From positions 3,162,001-3,226,000 of the forward strand of contig NZ_JAABLQ010000001.1 of the NCBI RefSeq assembly GCF_009915765.1: a DNA stretch of 64,000 bases. Reading direction: 5' to 3'. Every line of letters begins with the position of its first letter. The stretch's first letter is position 1. Positions 9,871 through 18,190 of the stretch are shown here, one piece after another. The notes beneath the pieces are model-generated. The model was not told the DNA's origin and made no database searches. It was given only the letters and a program-made list of their open reading frames with translations. This DNA is from Pannonibacter sp. XCT-53. Lineage in GTDB: Bacteria > Pseudomonadota > Alphaproteobacteria > Rhizobiales > Stappiaceae. Both the position numbers and the translations under genes were made by a program.

Positions 9871-9909
9871 ACTTGGACACACGATTCCAAGTATTGTCAG
9901 ATTGACAAT
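9871..9909. promoter_or_regulatory. Operator candidate: two adjacent palindromes
   Basis: ACTTGGA-N8-TCCAAGT (9871-9892) is followed directly by ATTGTCA-N3-TGACAAT (9893-9909); both are perfect inverted repeats. They overlap the probable promoter of the AlpA operon. Positions 9886-9909 recur with 21 of 24 matches at 10040-10063. Confidence 0.6.
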
Positions 9910-9996
9910 CTAGCCGGTTGCCTCAGCAAGACAAGGGCGGACGCACCCGGACGATTCAGTTTTCCACAAGACGACACGTCAGACCAGAAAGCAAAA

Positions 9997-10020
9997 GACC
10001 CTCCACCATTGGGGAGGGCC
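9997..10020 (-). terminator. Intrinsic terminator downstream of the integrase gene
   Basis: Minus strand: GGCCCTCC, loop CCAATGGT, GGAGGGTC (8-bp stem with one G-T pair), then TTTTGCTTTCT. It lies about 105 bp beyond the integrase stop and closes that operon. Confidence 0.65.
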
Positions 10021-10039
10021 TTTCCTTCTCTCGCAGTTA

Positions 10040-10063
10040 TCCAAGTATGGTGAGAATGACAAT
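10040..10063 (+). repeat. Second copy of the operator-like 24-mer
   Basis: Matches 9886-9909 at 21 of 24 positions, beginning TCCAAGTAT and ending TGACAAT. The left half of its palindrome is degraded. It lies between the integrase stop and its terminator. Confidence 0.55.
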
Positions 10064-10124
10064 TGCATGAGATTCGCCGTTCGTAAACGGAACCGGACAC
10101 GGCACTATGCGGAATACACAGGAA

Positions 10125-11348
10125 TTAGCTGGCATCACGCTTTCGGCCCTGAAGCGACACAACGTCAGCCGCCGTCGAGCGTTCACACCATTGCGCCCAC
10201 GCCTCCATCAGCTCACGGCGCTTTTTAAGAGCATCCCCACGGCGATAAGCCCGCTCCGTCGCATCCCCCACCACATGGGCAAGCGCGGCTTCTGCCACTT
10301 CTCGGGGAAAGCTTGTTTCCTCGCCTGCCCAGTCCCGAAAGGCGCTCCTGAAGCCGTGGACCGTCACATGCCCAAAGCCCATACGGCGAAGCTGCATCGT
10401 CATCGACATGCCAGACAAGGGCTTGCCACGCTTGGTGCCGGGGAACAGATAGTCGCTTTCCGTGCGCAGCAGCTCCAGCCGGTCCAGAAGCTCCAGCATG
10501 CGCCTTGTGAGAGGCACGCGGTGTTCACGCTTGGCTTTCATGCGCTGGGCCGGGATAGCCCAAACAGCGCCTTCCTTGTCGATTTCAGACCATGTTGCCC
10601 CCAGCACCTCGCCAGACCTGCAGGCACTCAGGATGGCCCATTCCAGCGCTAGGGCGGAAAGGCTATCAACAGCGCGAAGCTTGGCCATGAAGTCGGCAAG
10701 CCCTGCATAGGGCAACGCTTCATGGTGGCCACGTGTCAGCCTGTCGCGCTTGGGCAAGAGATTGTCCAGATGACCGCGCCACCGTGCCGGATTTTCGCCC
10801 GTACGCAAGCCTTTGGCCTTGGCAGCGTCCAACACCCGTTCAATCCTGCCACGCACTCTAGAGGCCGTTTCTGCCTTCTGCTGCCATATCGGCTTCAGCA
10901 CCGTCAGCACGTCCTGCGTCTCAATCTGGTCAAGGCGTTTGTCGCGCAAGGGCGCGGCATAGGTGCGAAGCGTCATGCGCCATTGGGCAATGTGCTTGGC
11001 GTTCTTGAAACCCGGCTCCAGCCCGTCAATCAGCTCATCAGCGAACGAGCCGAAGGAATGTTCCGCCTGCTTTGCCCGCTCAGCTTTGCGCTGGTCAATC
11101 GGGTTGGTTCCGTTGGCGACCGTACGTCGCGCCTCATTGGCGGCTTGGCGTGCTTCAGCCAGCGTAACGACGGATACAGAGCCCAAGCCCATTTCCTTGC
11201 GCTTGCCGTGCCACTGGAAGACGAACACCCACGACTTGGCACCGGAGGGCTTCACACACAGGTAAAGCCCATCCCCATCCGCATGCATGCCCGATTCCTT
11301 CAGGGCGTCCACTTTGCGCGCGCTTAGCCGGTTTGCACCACGGGCCAT
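10125..11348 (-). CDS. Tyrosine-type integrase (P4-like, DUF4102 N terminus)
   Basis: 407-aa site-specific recombinase that would integrate and excise the element at tRNA-Ser. The N terminus (LSARKVDALKESGMHADGDG, then LYLCVKPSGAKSW) is the DUF4102 arm-binding domain, followed by a SAM-like core-binding domain at about 95-180. The catalytic domain carries R in ACRSGEVLGATW, H-x-x-R in HGFRSAFRDWA, H in LAHVVGDATERAYRRGD and the tyrosine in ERAYRR. All conserved catalytic residues are visible, so it appears functional. Its ATG overlaps the stop of the preceding 65-aa gene (TAATG). Confidence 0.95.
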   Translation of the reverse strand: MARGANRLSARKVDALKESGMHADGDGLYLCVKPSGAKSWVFVFQWHGKRKEMGLGSVSVVTLAEARQAANEARRTVANGTNPIDQRKAERAKQAEHSFGSFADELIDGLEPGFKNAKHIAQWRMTLRTYAAPLRDKRLDQIETQDVLTVLKPIWQQKAETASRVRGRIERVLDAAKAKGLRTGENPARWRGHLDNLLPKRDRLTRGHHEALPYAGLADFMAKLRAVDSLSALALEWAILSACRSGEVLGATWSEIDKEGAVWAIPAQRMKAKREHRVPLTRRMLELLDRLELLRTESDYLFPGTKRGKPLSGMSMTMQLRRMGFGHVTVHGFRSAFRDWAGEETSFPREVAEAALAHVVGDATERAYRRGDALKKRRELMEAWAQWCERSTAADVVSLQGRKRDAS

Positions 11349-11545
11349 TAGCTGCGTTCCCCCGAGCCAAGCGGAATACGTACCGTTGCAGCCCCAGCAG
11401 CATTGTCAGAGGCATCGTTGCCCGCGTCTGCTGCCAGTTCCGCGCGGCGCATCCGCTCAAACTCAAACAGCACTAACGCCTCCCACGCACGCTTTGGGCC
11501 AAGCTTGTGATAAAGCTCGATGATGCGCGCATCGATATCGCTCAT
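11348..11545 (-). CDS. Small hypothetical protein coupled to the integrase
   Basis: 65 aa, no family recognised. The first half is probably helical (IIELYHKLGPKRAWEALVLF); the rest is Ala/Asp/Gly-rich. The stop overlaps the integrase start (TAATG) and the start has a GGAGG site that overlaps the stop of the upstream gene. Position suggests a small accessory factor for integration, but nothing in the sequence proves it. Confidence 0.65.
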   Translation of the reverse strand: MSDIDARIIELYHKLGPKRAWEALVLFEFERMRRAELAADAGNDASDNAAGAATVRIPLGSGERS

Positions 11546-11557
11546 GCGAAGCCCTCC

Positions 11558-11917
11558 CTATGCATCCCAACCAAGCGCAGCGCGGATTTCAGCCGCATCG
11601 GCAACGTTGTCGTCAGCTAGGTCATCTGCATCTAGGCCCAAGCCTTGGCAACACGCTCGTTCAACACGCTCCGTCAACTCAGCCCCGAATGCCTCCCTCA
11701 AGGCCCCGAAGGTCTTTTGCCGACCGTTGATAAGGATGCAGGTGGGTATCACGCGCCCCCAGACCATCGCCTCCACACCCCCAGCCATTTGGGCGTGCAG
11801 TTCCTCACGACTCATGAGGCCCAGGATTTTCGCCCTCTGGAGCGGATTGACGACCTTGGACCGGCGCTGGGCCGTCCGCTTGTTCTGCCGTCCAGCGACT
11901 TTTTGCATGTCGTCCAT
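11558..11917 (-). CDS. Hypothetical protein, first gene of the integrase operon
   Basis: 119 aa, no family recognised. The N terminus is strongly basic (QNKRTAQRRSKVV). The middle (AMVWGRVIPTCILINGRQKTFGALREAFG) looks like a small alpha/beta fold, and the C terminus is acidic. The ATG at 11917 has an AGGGAGG site 8 nt upstream. It is about 160 bp from attR, so the integrase operon promoter must lie in that interval. Confidence 0.65.
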   Translation of the reverse strand: MDDMQKVAGRQNKRTAQRRSKVVNPLQRAKILGLMSREELHAQMAGGVEAMVWGRVIPTCILINGRQKTFGALREAFGAELTERVERACCQGLGLDADDLADDNVADAAEIRAALGWDA

Positions 11918-11945
11918 GTAACGCCTCCCTATACGCCCCTAAAAT

Positions 11946-11955
11946 CGTCCCTAAA
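11946..11955 (+). repeat. Possible integrase arm site (right)
   Basis: CGTCCCTAAA, same orientation as 7669-7678. A related word CCCCTAAAA lies just before it at about 11936. It is in the promoter interval of the integrase operon, so integrase binding here could also autoregulate. Inference from position only. Confidence 0.4.
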
Positions 11956-12075
11956 TTATGCGCTGGATTTGAAAGGAACACAATGGAAACATCTGGACGC
12001 ATGATGTTTGAGAATGACCGAATTACGGGCTGAATTTTGGACTGTCGGGAAGTATTGGGATTTCAGTTCGGCGGA

Positions 12076-12091
12076 CACCCTCTCCGCCATT
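12076..12091. repeat. attR: 16-bp direct repeat
   Basis: Identical to 7589-7604. It marks the right end of the element; the sequence beyond it returns to the GC-rich character of the host. Confidence 0.88.
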
Positions 12092-12229
12092 TCCGCCCGG
12101 ATCCACTGGTGATCGCCGCGACGGGTTCGGGACAGTTTCCTTTCCGTCATCCGGACTGCAGCCCCTGACGTTCGCGTCGGGCGGGTTGTTGCGCGCGGGG
12201 ACAGTCTGCCGGCGGCGGGCGCTGAGGCC

Positions 12230-12251
12230 CCCGGGCGCGGGCGCGCCCGGG
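12230..12251. other. Strong GC hairpin downstream of the RTX gene
   Basis: CCCGGGCGC pairs perfectly with GCGCCCGGG across a 4-nt loop. There is no U-tract, so it is not a standard terminator. The interval 12092-12331 otherwise shows nothing I can support. Confidence 0.4.
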
Positions 12252-12331
12252 TCGCATCCGGATCGTCAGGGCCACGGATCGGCCGGCCACATGCCTGCAG
12301 CCTTGCCGCGGACCCTGCGCGAGACCTCCTG

Positions 12332-13246
12332 TCACACCGCCTGGTAGGCGTAGATGAAGTCGGCGGCGGTGAGCTGGGTCACCCCGACAAGCTGGACCAG
12401 CTCGACGGCGGCGCCACTGCCCTGCATGCCATCGGCGTCCAGGAAGAGCTTGCCGGTCGTCACGTCGAAGACCAGTTCGGCCCGGCCGTCGGAGCGGCCG
12501 CCGCTGTAGAGCCCGATGTCGGAGCGCAGCGTGACCAGCGACCCGGCAATGTCGAACTCGACCGAGAACGGCTGCCGGGCCAGCTGCGACGTGACGCTGT
12601 GGTCGAGATAGAGCCGGTCCTGGCCCCGGGTGAAGTCCGTGATGGTGTCGAGGCCGGTGCCGAAGGCGACGACGAAGCTGTCGGAGCCCTGGCCGCCGGT
12701 GAGCGTGTCGAGACCTGCCTCGCCGGACAGGAAATCGGTGCCGGCTCCCCCCTCGAGCGTGTCGTTGCCAGCGCCGGCAAACAGGGCATCATTGCCGCTG
12801 CCGGCCTTCAGGATGTCGTTGCCGGAGCCGGCCGAGAGGCGGTCGTCGCCCGCGCCCCCGTCGAGCAGGTCATCCCCCGATCCGCCCTCCAGCAGGTCCT
12901 GGCCGTCCCCGGCAAGGAGCCGGTCATGGCCGGAGCCGCCGACCAGCGTGTCGTTGCCCTTGCCGGTCGTGATGATATCGGCGCCGGAGCCGCCATAGAC
13001 GACGTCATCGCCGGCGCTGGTGGTGATCGTGTCGTTGCCGCCCCGACCGTTGACGAACAGGTCACGGCTGAACTCGAACACCTGGCCGTTGACCTCGAAG
13101 GCCTGCTGAGACCGGTAGGTGTCGGCGTTGAAGGTCAGGTTCTCGAAGCCGTCGCGCAGGGCATCCTCGTGCACGATGACGATGGAGCCGGGGATCAAAT
13201 CCGGGATCTGGTTGCTGATCGGGCCAAGGGGGACAAAGGGGGACAT
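12332..13246 (-). CDS. RTX (hemolysin-type calcium-binding repeat) protein
   Basis: 304 aa. From about residue 68 to 190 it has a dozen glycine/aspartate nonapeptides of the GGxGxDxLx type (for example [18 protein letters not shown]), the calcium-binding beta-roll of type I secreted proteins. The C-terminal part ([16 protein letters not shown] and following) resembles the peptidase M10 serralysin C-terminal or secretion module. No catalytic domain and no signal peptide are present, as expected for type I secretion. No ABC/MFP exporter genes are in the window. ATG at 13246 chosen; the frame extends 33 codons upstream without support. It lies outside the integrative element. Confidence 0.87.
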   Translation of the reverse strand: MSPFVPLGPISNQIPDLIPGSIVIVHEDALRDGFENLTFNADTYRSQQAFEVNGQVFEFSRDLFVNGRGGNDTITTSAGDDVVYGGSGADIITTGKGNDTLVGGSGHDRLLAGDGQDLLEGGSGDDLLDGGAGDDRLSAGSGNDILKAGSGNDALFAGAGNDTLEGGAGTDFLSGEAGLDTLTGGQGSDSFVVAFGTGLDTITDFTRGQDRLYLDHSVTSQLARQPFSVEFDIAGSLVTLRSDIGLYSGGRSDGRAELVFDVTTGKLFLDADGMQGSGAAVELVQLVGVTQLTAADFIYAYQAV

Positions 13247-13550
13247 GGTCGGGTGCTCCGGGTTGGTGGCGCGCTGGCGCGGCGCCGATGAGCAGACCCT
13301 AGCAACGGCCCGGGCCCGGGACCTGTGACGCGAGACACAGGCCAAGCCAGACCAGGCCCAGCCCGACGAGAGCGCCCCGCGACGCCTGCCCCTTAACTCT
13401 GGCCCCTCAACTCTGCCCCCTCAACTGTGGCCCCCTCAACTCTGGCCCCACGACACGGTCCAAGGACCTAACGGTCCATGACAGGATCGGACTTCAGGCA
13501 CCCGGCCTCGAGAGGTGTCCCGGCCCCCTGCGGCGCGCGCGAGGCGGCAG
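13247..13550. other. Intergenic region with a short tandem repeat
   Basis: No gene. At 13389-13449 there are four imperfect head-to-tail copies of a 14-15 bp unit around CCCCTCAACTCTGG. They lie between the RTX start and the 3' end of the Crp-type gene, so upstream of the RTX gene. I see no clear promoter. Confidence 0.5.
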
Positions 13551-14252
13551 TCAGTCCAGACTGGCCACGCGCGCCAGACCGGCCCTGTCGAGGATCACGA
13601 GCCAGCCGTCCTTCAGGTCGATCAGCCCGGCCTTCTGCCACTTGCGCAGGCAGCGGTTCACGTTCTCGCGCGAGCTGCCGATCATGTTGGCGATTTCGGT
13701 CTGGGACAGCGACAGGCGCGGGAGCGGACGGGCCTCGGACCCGGGGGCGGCCACCGTGACCCGCAGGACCATCCGCGCCAGGCGCGGCGGCAGGTCGAGG
13801 AAGGCGATTTCCATCATGCGCTCGTCCGACCGGCGGATGCGCTCGCACAGAAGCTCGATCAGCCGGATGGAGAGCTTCGGGCTGCGCTGCAGCAGCTCGA
13901 ACAGGGCGGACCGTTCGAGCACCACCAGAGTGCAGTTGGTCAGCGCGCGGGCGTCGGCGGAGCGTTCCCGGCCATCGAGCAGGGCGATCTCGCCGAAGAC
14001 CTCGCCCGGGCCGAGATCGGCAAGCGTCACCTCGCGGGCCGTGGGGGACAGCATGCTGATGCGCACGTGCCCTTCGGCAATCGCCATCAGGCTGTGACCG
14101 GGCGCGCCCATGGTGAAGATCACCTCGCCCGAGGCATGGCGCCGCGTGTGGGCAGCCTGGGCCAGGTCCCGCCGGCTGGCTTCGTCGAGCGCCTGGAAGA
14201 TGAAGCTCTGGTCGAGCAGTTTCTGTTTCTTCAACGTGTCGGCGTCGCTCAT
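13551..14252 (-). CDS. Crp/Fnr family cyclic-nucleotide-responsive regulator
   Basis: 233-aa regulator. The N-terminal cyclic-nucleotide domain (about 15-130) contains FGEIALLDGRERSADARA. That matches the phosphate-binding cassette of E. coli Crp, including the Glu, Arg and Ser that contact the ligand. The C-terminal Crp helix-turn-helix is LSLSQTEIANMIGSSRENVNR. There is no cysteine cluster of the Fnr type, so nucleotide rather than oxygen sensing is likely. It is divergent (241 bp apart) from the FecR/CHASE2 cyclase pair, suggesting a functional link. ATG at 14252. Confidence 0.92.
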   Translation of the reverse strand: MSDADTLKKQKLLDQSFIFQALDEASRRDLAQAAHTRRHASGEVIFTMGAPGHSLMAIAEGHVRISMLSPTAREVTLADLGPGEVFGEIALLDGRERSADARALTNCTLVVLERSALFELLQRSPKLSIRLIELLCERIRRSDERMMEIAFLDLPPRLARMVLRVTVAAPGSEARPLPRLSLSQTEIANMIGSSRENVNRCLRKWQKAGLIDLKDGWLVILDRAGLARVASLD

Positions 14253-14493
14253 GCGCAAGGCTCCTGCCCGGGTGTGCCGCCAGCCGCCGGCGGCCGGATG
14301 GCGCCGTGACCTTAGCAAGGCCCGACCGGCGGAGCACGCGGCATCCGGCGCAAGGCCCGCAGCCGGGGCTCCGGGGCGGCTTGCGGGGCGGAGCAGGCTC
14401 GACGAGCCTCGAAATCCGGCATAGGGTCGCAGGCACAACTGCAGGATGGATGGCACGGCTCCCGGAGCCGCCAGAGGCACGAGAGGGGGCAAC

Positions 14494-15027
14494 ATGCCGG
14501 TGCGGTGTTCACATGGGTCCGGTCTGCTGGCGGTCGGTGTCCTGGTGCTGTGCGGGCTTGCCGCAACACCCGTGCCGGCGCAGACCCTTGACGGCTGCAC
14601 CCGGTCGGAGCGGACGGATCCCGCCCGCGTGGTCTTCACCTGCGCCAACGGCCTTGTCATCGAGGCGGAGGCTGCGGCGGTCCTCTCGGGCGGGACAACC
14701 GGGGGCACCCCGCGTCCCGACACGCTCCGGCTCACGGAGGATGCGGTGCTGGTGGAGTTGCCGTCGGGCAGCGGTCCGTTCCAGATCCTGACGCCCCATG
14801 CCATCGCCTCGGTGCGCGGCACGGTCTATGCCGTCGATGTCGAGGCCACGAAGACGGCGGTCTTCGTCGAACGTGGTGCCGTGACGGTGGCAGCGGCCGC
14901 CGGCAGCGCCGCAGCGGTCACGCTCGGGCCCGGCGAGGGGGTCGAGGTGACCCCCGGCGCCGCGCTCGAGGTCAAGCGCTGGCCGCAGGAGAAGGTCGAC
15001 CGGCTGATGGCCCGCTTCGGCCGATGA
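14494..15027 (+). CDS. Secreted FecR-domain protein
   Basis: 177 aa with a signal peptide (LLAVGVLVLCGLAATPVPAQ, cleavage likely after AQ). A FecR-like domain follows; ILTPHAIASVRGTVYAVDV and KTAVFVERGAVTV are its typical beta-strands. It should be periplasmic. The chosen ATG at 14494 follows GAGGGGG; the frame opens 16 codons earlier. It overlaps the CHASE2 cyclase by 4 bp, a pairing common in proteobacteria. Presumably it works with the extracytoplasmic CHASE2 sensor; the ligand is unknown. Confidence 0.88.
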   Translation: MPVRCSHGSGLLAVGVLVLCGLAATPVPAQTLDGCTRSERTDPARVVFTCANGLVIEAEAAAVLSGGTTGGTPRPDTLRLTEDAVLVELPSGSGPFQILTPHAIASVRGTVYAVDVEATKTAVFVERGAVTVAAAAGSAAAVTLGPGEGVEVTPGAALEVKRWPQEKVDRLMARFGR

Positions 15028-16901
15028 GACTGCAACTCCCGCCGTGGCTGGCGCTCGCGGCGCTGCTGGCCGGCGGGGCCTGGGCGGTGTGGCTCGGGGC
15101 TGGCCACCGGTCTGGTGCGGCCAGTCTTCTGGACAGGGCGGAGGCGGGGCTGCTGGACCTGCGGGTGCTGGCCCATGGGCCTCGCCCGGCGCCGGACGAC
15201 GTGATGATCGTGGCCATCGACGATGCGACGGTCGCCGCGGCCGGTCGCTATCCGCTCGACCGCAGCCAGCTGGCCGACGTGATCGACGGCCTCCGGTCTG
15301 CCGGCGCTGCGGCAGTTGCCGTCGACATGCTGCTGGTGGATGCGACCACCGCCGAAGCGGACGCCCGTCTGGCCAGGTCGCTTGCGGCCATGCCGGCGGT
15401 GATTGCCGCGGCAGGACGGTTTGCCACCGACCGGCCCGCCGTCGTCGGCGTGCCCCGGACCGTCGGCGAGCTGCGTCCCCTGCCGCTGCTGGGGCAGTCG
15501 GCATCGGTGGGGCTCGTCAATGTCGCCACGGATGCCGGCGGCACGCCCCGTCATGTTCCCCTGGTCTTTCTCACGGGCGCGGGGCCGGCGCCGTCGCTGG
15601 TTTTGCGCGGCACGGGACTGGCGCGCGGCGAGGATCCGGCCATCACGCCGGAGGGACTGAGGATCGGTGCGACGCTGCAGCCGCTCGACCTCGGCTGGCA
15701 TCTGCCGCTTCGCTACTACGGGCCCGGCGGGACGATCCGCACCGTCAGCGCCGCGTCCTTCCTCCGCTCAGAGGGCATGCCGGCGAGCGCGAGCGCAGCG
15801 CGGCCGCCGGACACGGACGACGGCGCCGTCAGGGGCAAGCTTGTCCTGCTCGGGGTCACCGCCACAGCCGTGGGCGACCGCTTCAGTACACCCTTCGACC
15901 AGGTCCTGCCGGGCGTGGAGGTTCTTGCGACCGGCGTTGCCAACCTGCTGGATGGTTCCGTCCTGCGCCGCGACCAGACGGTCCGCATGGTCGATGCGGC
16001 AGCAGCCGTGGGGCTTGGGCTTGCCGGCGTGGCTGCGTTCGCACTCTGCCCGCCGGCCGTTGCCTCGGTGATCTCGCTGGTCCTTGTGGCCGCCTGGCTT
16101 GCGGTGGTGGTCCTCGCCTACGGGGCAGGCCTCTGGCTGGCCGCTGCCTTGCCGGTTGTGGCCAGCCTGCCGCCGGTGGCAGCAGTCGCCCTTGCCCGGC
16201 AGATCCTGGACCGGCACCGGATGCGCAGGCTGACGGCGGCCGGCGAGGCGCTGGGACGGCTGCAGGCCCCGGCGCTGGCCCGGCGGATCGCGGAGGATCC
16301 GGCGTTTCTGGCCGAGCCGGTCGAGCGGGAGGCGGCGATCCTCTTCATCGACCTCGCCGGCTACACGGGCCTCAGCGAACGGCTTGGACCGGCGCGCACC
16401 CGGGCCGTGCTCAAGACCTTCCACACGCTGGTCGTGGATCTCTCCGGGCAGCACGGCGGCGTGGTCCTGAATTTCATGGGCGACGGGGCGATGATCGGCT
16501 TCGGCATTCCCGACCCGCGCGCCGAGGATGCGGCCAACGCCTGCCGCTGCGCCTTCGCATTGACCCGGGGGGTGGCCGACTGGGTGGCGCAGAGCGGCCT
16601 GTCGGAGGAGACCAACAGCGTGCGCATCGGACTGCATCGCGGGCCCGTGATCCTGTCGCGGCTGGGGCATGACAACCAGGAGCAGATCACGGTAACCGGC
16701 GACTGCGTCAATGTCGCGAGCCGGCTGATGGAGGTCGGCAAGGGATTCGGGTCTGCAATCACCGTGTCATGCGAGGTCCTGCGGGCGGCAACGCCGCACC
16801 TTCCTCGTCCGCTTGCGCCACCACGTGAGGAAACCGTGCCCATCCGGGGCCGGCAGGAGAGCCTGACGGTCGGGCTCTGGGCCATGGCGGAGGTGCCGTG
16901 A
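15024..16901 (+). CDS. CHASE2-domain class III nucleotide cyclase
   Basis: 625-aa membrane sensor that should make a cyclic nucleotide. Order: N-terminal membrane segment, periplasmic CHASE2 domain (about 30-310), three membrane helices (about 325-395), then the class III cyclase domain (about 430-600). Metal-binding aspartates are in LFIDLAGYT and NFMGDGAMI; VNVASRL supplies the transition-state Asn and Arg. The residue usually Lys (K-F-x-G-D) is Asn here, and the second specificity position (usually Asp) appears to be Thr, so ATP versus GTP use is uncertain. Overlaps the FecR gene by 4 bp; a Crp-type regulator is divergent. Confidence 0.9.
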   Translation: MRLQLPPWLALAALLAGGAWAVWLGAGHRSGAASLLDRAEAGLLDLRVLAHGPRPAPDDVMIVAIDDATVAAAGRYPLDRSQLADVIDGLRSAGAAAVAVDMLLVDATTAEADARLARSLAAMPAVIAAAGRFATDRPAVVGVPRTVGELRPLPLLGQSASVGLVNVATDAGGTPRHVPLVFLTGAGPAPSLVLRGTGLARGEDPAITPEGLRIGATLQPLDLGWHLPLRYYGPGGTIRTVSAASFLRSEGMPASASAARPPDTDDGAVRGKLVLLGVTATAVGDRFSTPFDQVLPGVEVLATGVANLLDGSVLRRDQTVRMVDAAAAVGLGLAGVAAFALCPPAVASVISLVLVAAWLAVVVLAYGAGLWLAAALPVVASLPPVAAVALARQILDRHRMRRLTAAGEALGRLQAPALARRIAEDPAFLAEPVEREAAILFIDLAGYTGLSERLGPARTRAVLKTFHTLVVDLSGQHGGVVLNFMGDGAMIGFGIPDPRAEDAANACRCAFALTRGVADWVAQSGLSEETNSVRIGLHRGPVILSRLGHDNQEQITVTGDCVNVASRLMEVGKGFGSAITVSCEVLRAATPHLPRPLAPPREETVPIRGRQESLTVGLWAMAEVP

Positions 16902-17022
16902 TGCGGATCTCCCGCGTCGGCTGCCCGGCGCGGCCGTGCTTGCCGTGGCCGATGCCGGGCTGTTAGCCTTGCAACGGGTGAGGTCGCAGCCCCCGGCACG
17001 CCGGGGCAACCGGGAACCAGTC

Positions 17023-17955
17023 ATGCTGACGGTGGTCATGTATCACTATGTCCGGGACTTCTCCCGGACGCGCCATCCCGGCATCCGCGGGCTGGATCTT
17101 GCCGGCTTCCGCCGTCAGCTGGACCACTTGCAGGCGCATTACACGGTGGTGACCGTCGCCGACGTGCTGGCCGCCCGGCGTGGCGAGCGCCCCTTGCCCG
17201 CCACCGCAGCCCTGCTCACCTTCGACGACGCCTATGCCGAACATTATGCGCTGGTGTTCCCCGAGCTCCATGCGCGCGGTCTGCAGGGCGTGTTCTTCGC
17301 CCCGGTCGATCCGGTCTGTCACGGCCGCCTGCTCGACGTGAACCGCGTGCATTTCGTGCTGGCGGCAGCACCCGGACGGGTGGACGAGCTGGTTGGTCTG
17401 GTGGAAGCTGCGGTCGAGGATGCACGCGGCGACTTCGATCTGGAGCCGCTCGACACCTACCGCGCGACCTGGGCCCATCCGAGCCGTTTCGACGATGCCT
17501 GGACAATCTACATCAAGCGGATGCTGCAGACGGCCCTGCCGGAGACCTTGCGCAACCGGATCGCGGGACAGCTGTTCGCGCGGTTCGTCAGTGCCGACGA
17601 GGCCACCTTTGCGGCCGAGCTCTACATGAGCGAGGCGCAGGCGCGGCTGATGCGCGACTGCGGCATGGCCTTCGGTGCGCATGGGGCAAGCCATTGCTGG
17701 CTGAACCAGGTTCCGCGCGACCGGCAGGAGCAGGAAATCGACGCGAGCCTTGCCTTCCTGAAACGGATCGGCGCACCGGTCGAGGACCACTGGCTCATCG
17801 CCTATCCCTATGGCGGCTGGAACGAGGGGCTGCTGGATGTGCTGCGGGCGCGCGGCTGCAGCCTCGGCTTCACCGTCGAGCCGGCACTTGCCGATCTGGC
17901 CACCCGCGACCCTCTGCTGCTGCCGCGGCTGGACACCAACGACCTGCCGCAATGA
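17023..17955 (+). CDS. Polysaccharide deacetylase family protein
   Basis: 310 aa, NodB-like carbohydrate esterase fold. Metal ligands are visible: TFDDAYAEHY (general base and metal Asp) near 66-75 and HGASH (H-x-x-x-H) near 225; YPYGGWNE is the substrate-groove motif. It lacks a signal peptide, so it is probably cytoplasmic, as for deacetylases acting on glycan precursors. It starts MLTVVMYHYVRDF at 17023; the frame opens 29 codons earlier. It precedes the ACP/LuxE/LuxC cassette by 235 bp, in the same direction, and may act on the same glycan. Confidence 0.87.
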   Translation: MLTVVMYHYVRDFSRTRHPGIRGLDLAGFRRQLDHLQAHYTVVTVADVLAARRGERPLPATAALLTFDDAYAEHYALVFPELHARGLQGVFFAPVDPVCHGRLLDVNRVHFVLAAAPGRVDELVGLVEAAVEDARGDFDLEPLDTYRATWAHPSRFDDAWTIYIKRMLQTALPETLRNRIAGQLFARFVSADEATFAAELYMSEAQARLMRDCGMAFGAHGASHCWLNQVPRDRQEQEIDASLAFLKRIGAPVEDHWLIAYPYGGWNEGLLDVLRARGCSLGFTVEPALADLATRDPLLLPRLDTNDLPQ

Positions 17956-18190
17956 CGGACCCGCAGCCGGACATCCCGTCCCGCGGCTCCGGCCCTTCCT
18001 GGTGACACCGCCCGTGACGGACGCGCGATTTCCGCCGATAGTGCCAGAAGCCCCTGCCCGAGGGTCCGGCGATTCGGTCCTGTAACGGACGGACGGGTCG
18101 CGGTGCCGGGGCAAGGCGAGCAGGCAGGCATATAGCGAGGCGAGGCCGGGTGCCCTCGCCGGAGTGCGGAAGATCAGGAAGGGTCCGTCG

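Larger units (their letters stand above)
9791..10124. other. Element control region between integrase end and AlpA operon
   Basis: No gene. It contains the integrase terminator (9997-10020), paired palindromes at 9871-9909, a diverged second copy of their right part at 10040-10063, and a terminator-like hairpin (9822-9848) in the leader of the AlpA-like gene. A weak minus-strand promoter candidate (TTGGAA, 19 bp, TATAGA) overlaps the palindromes. Confidence 0.6.

Noticed and set aside
12147..12335. 62-codon minus-strand open frame right of attR
   Set aside because: Arg/Gln/Pro-rich with no start signal or family; it also contains the GC hairpin and overlaps the RTX stop region.
12332..13246. 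RTX gene considered as cargo of the integrative element
   Set aside because: It lies outside attR, has the GC-rich host composition, and no direct repeat lies beyond it.
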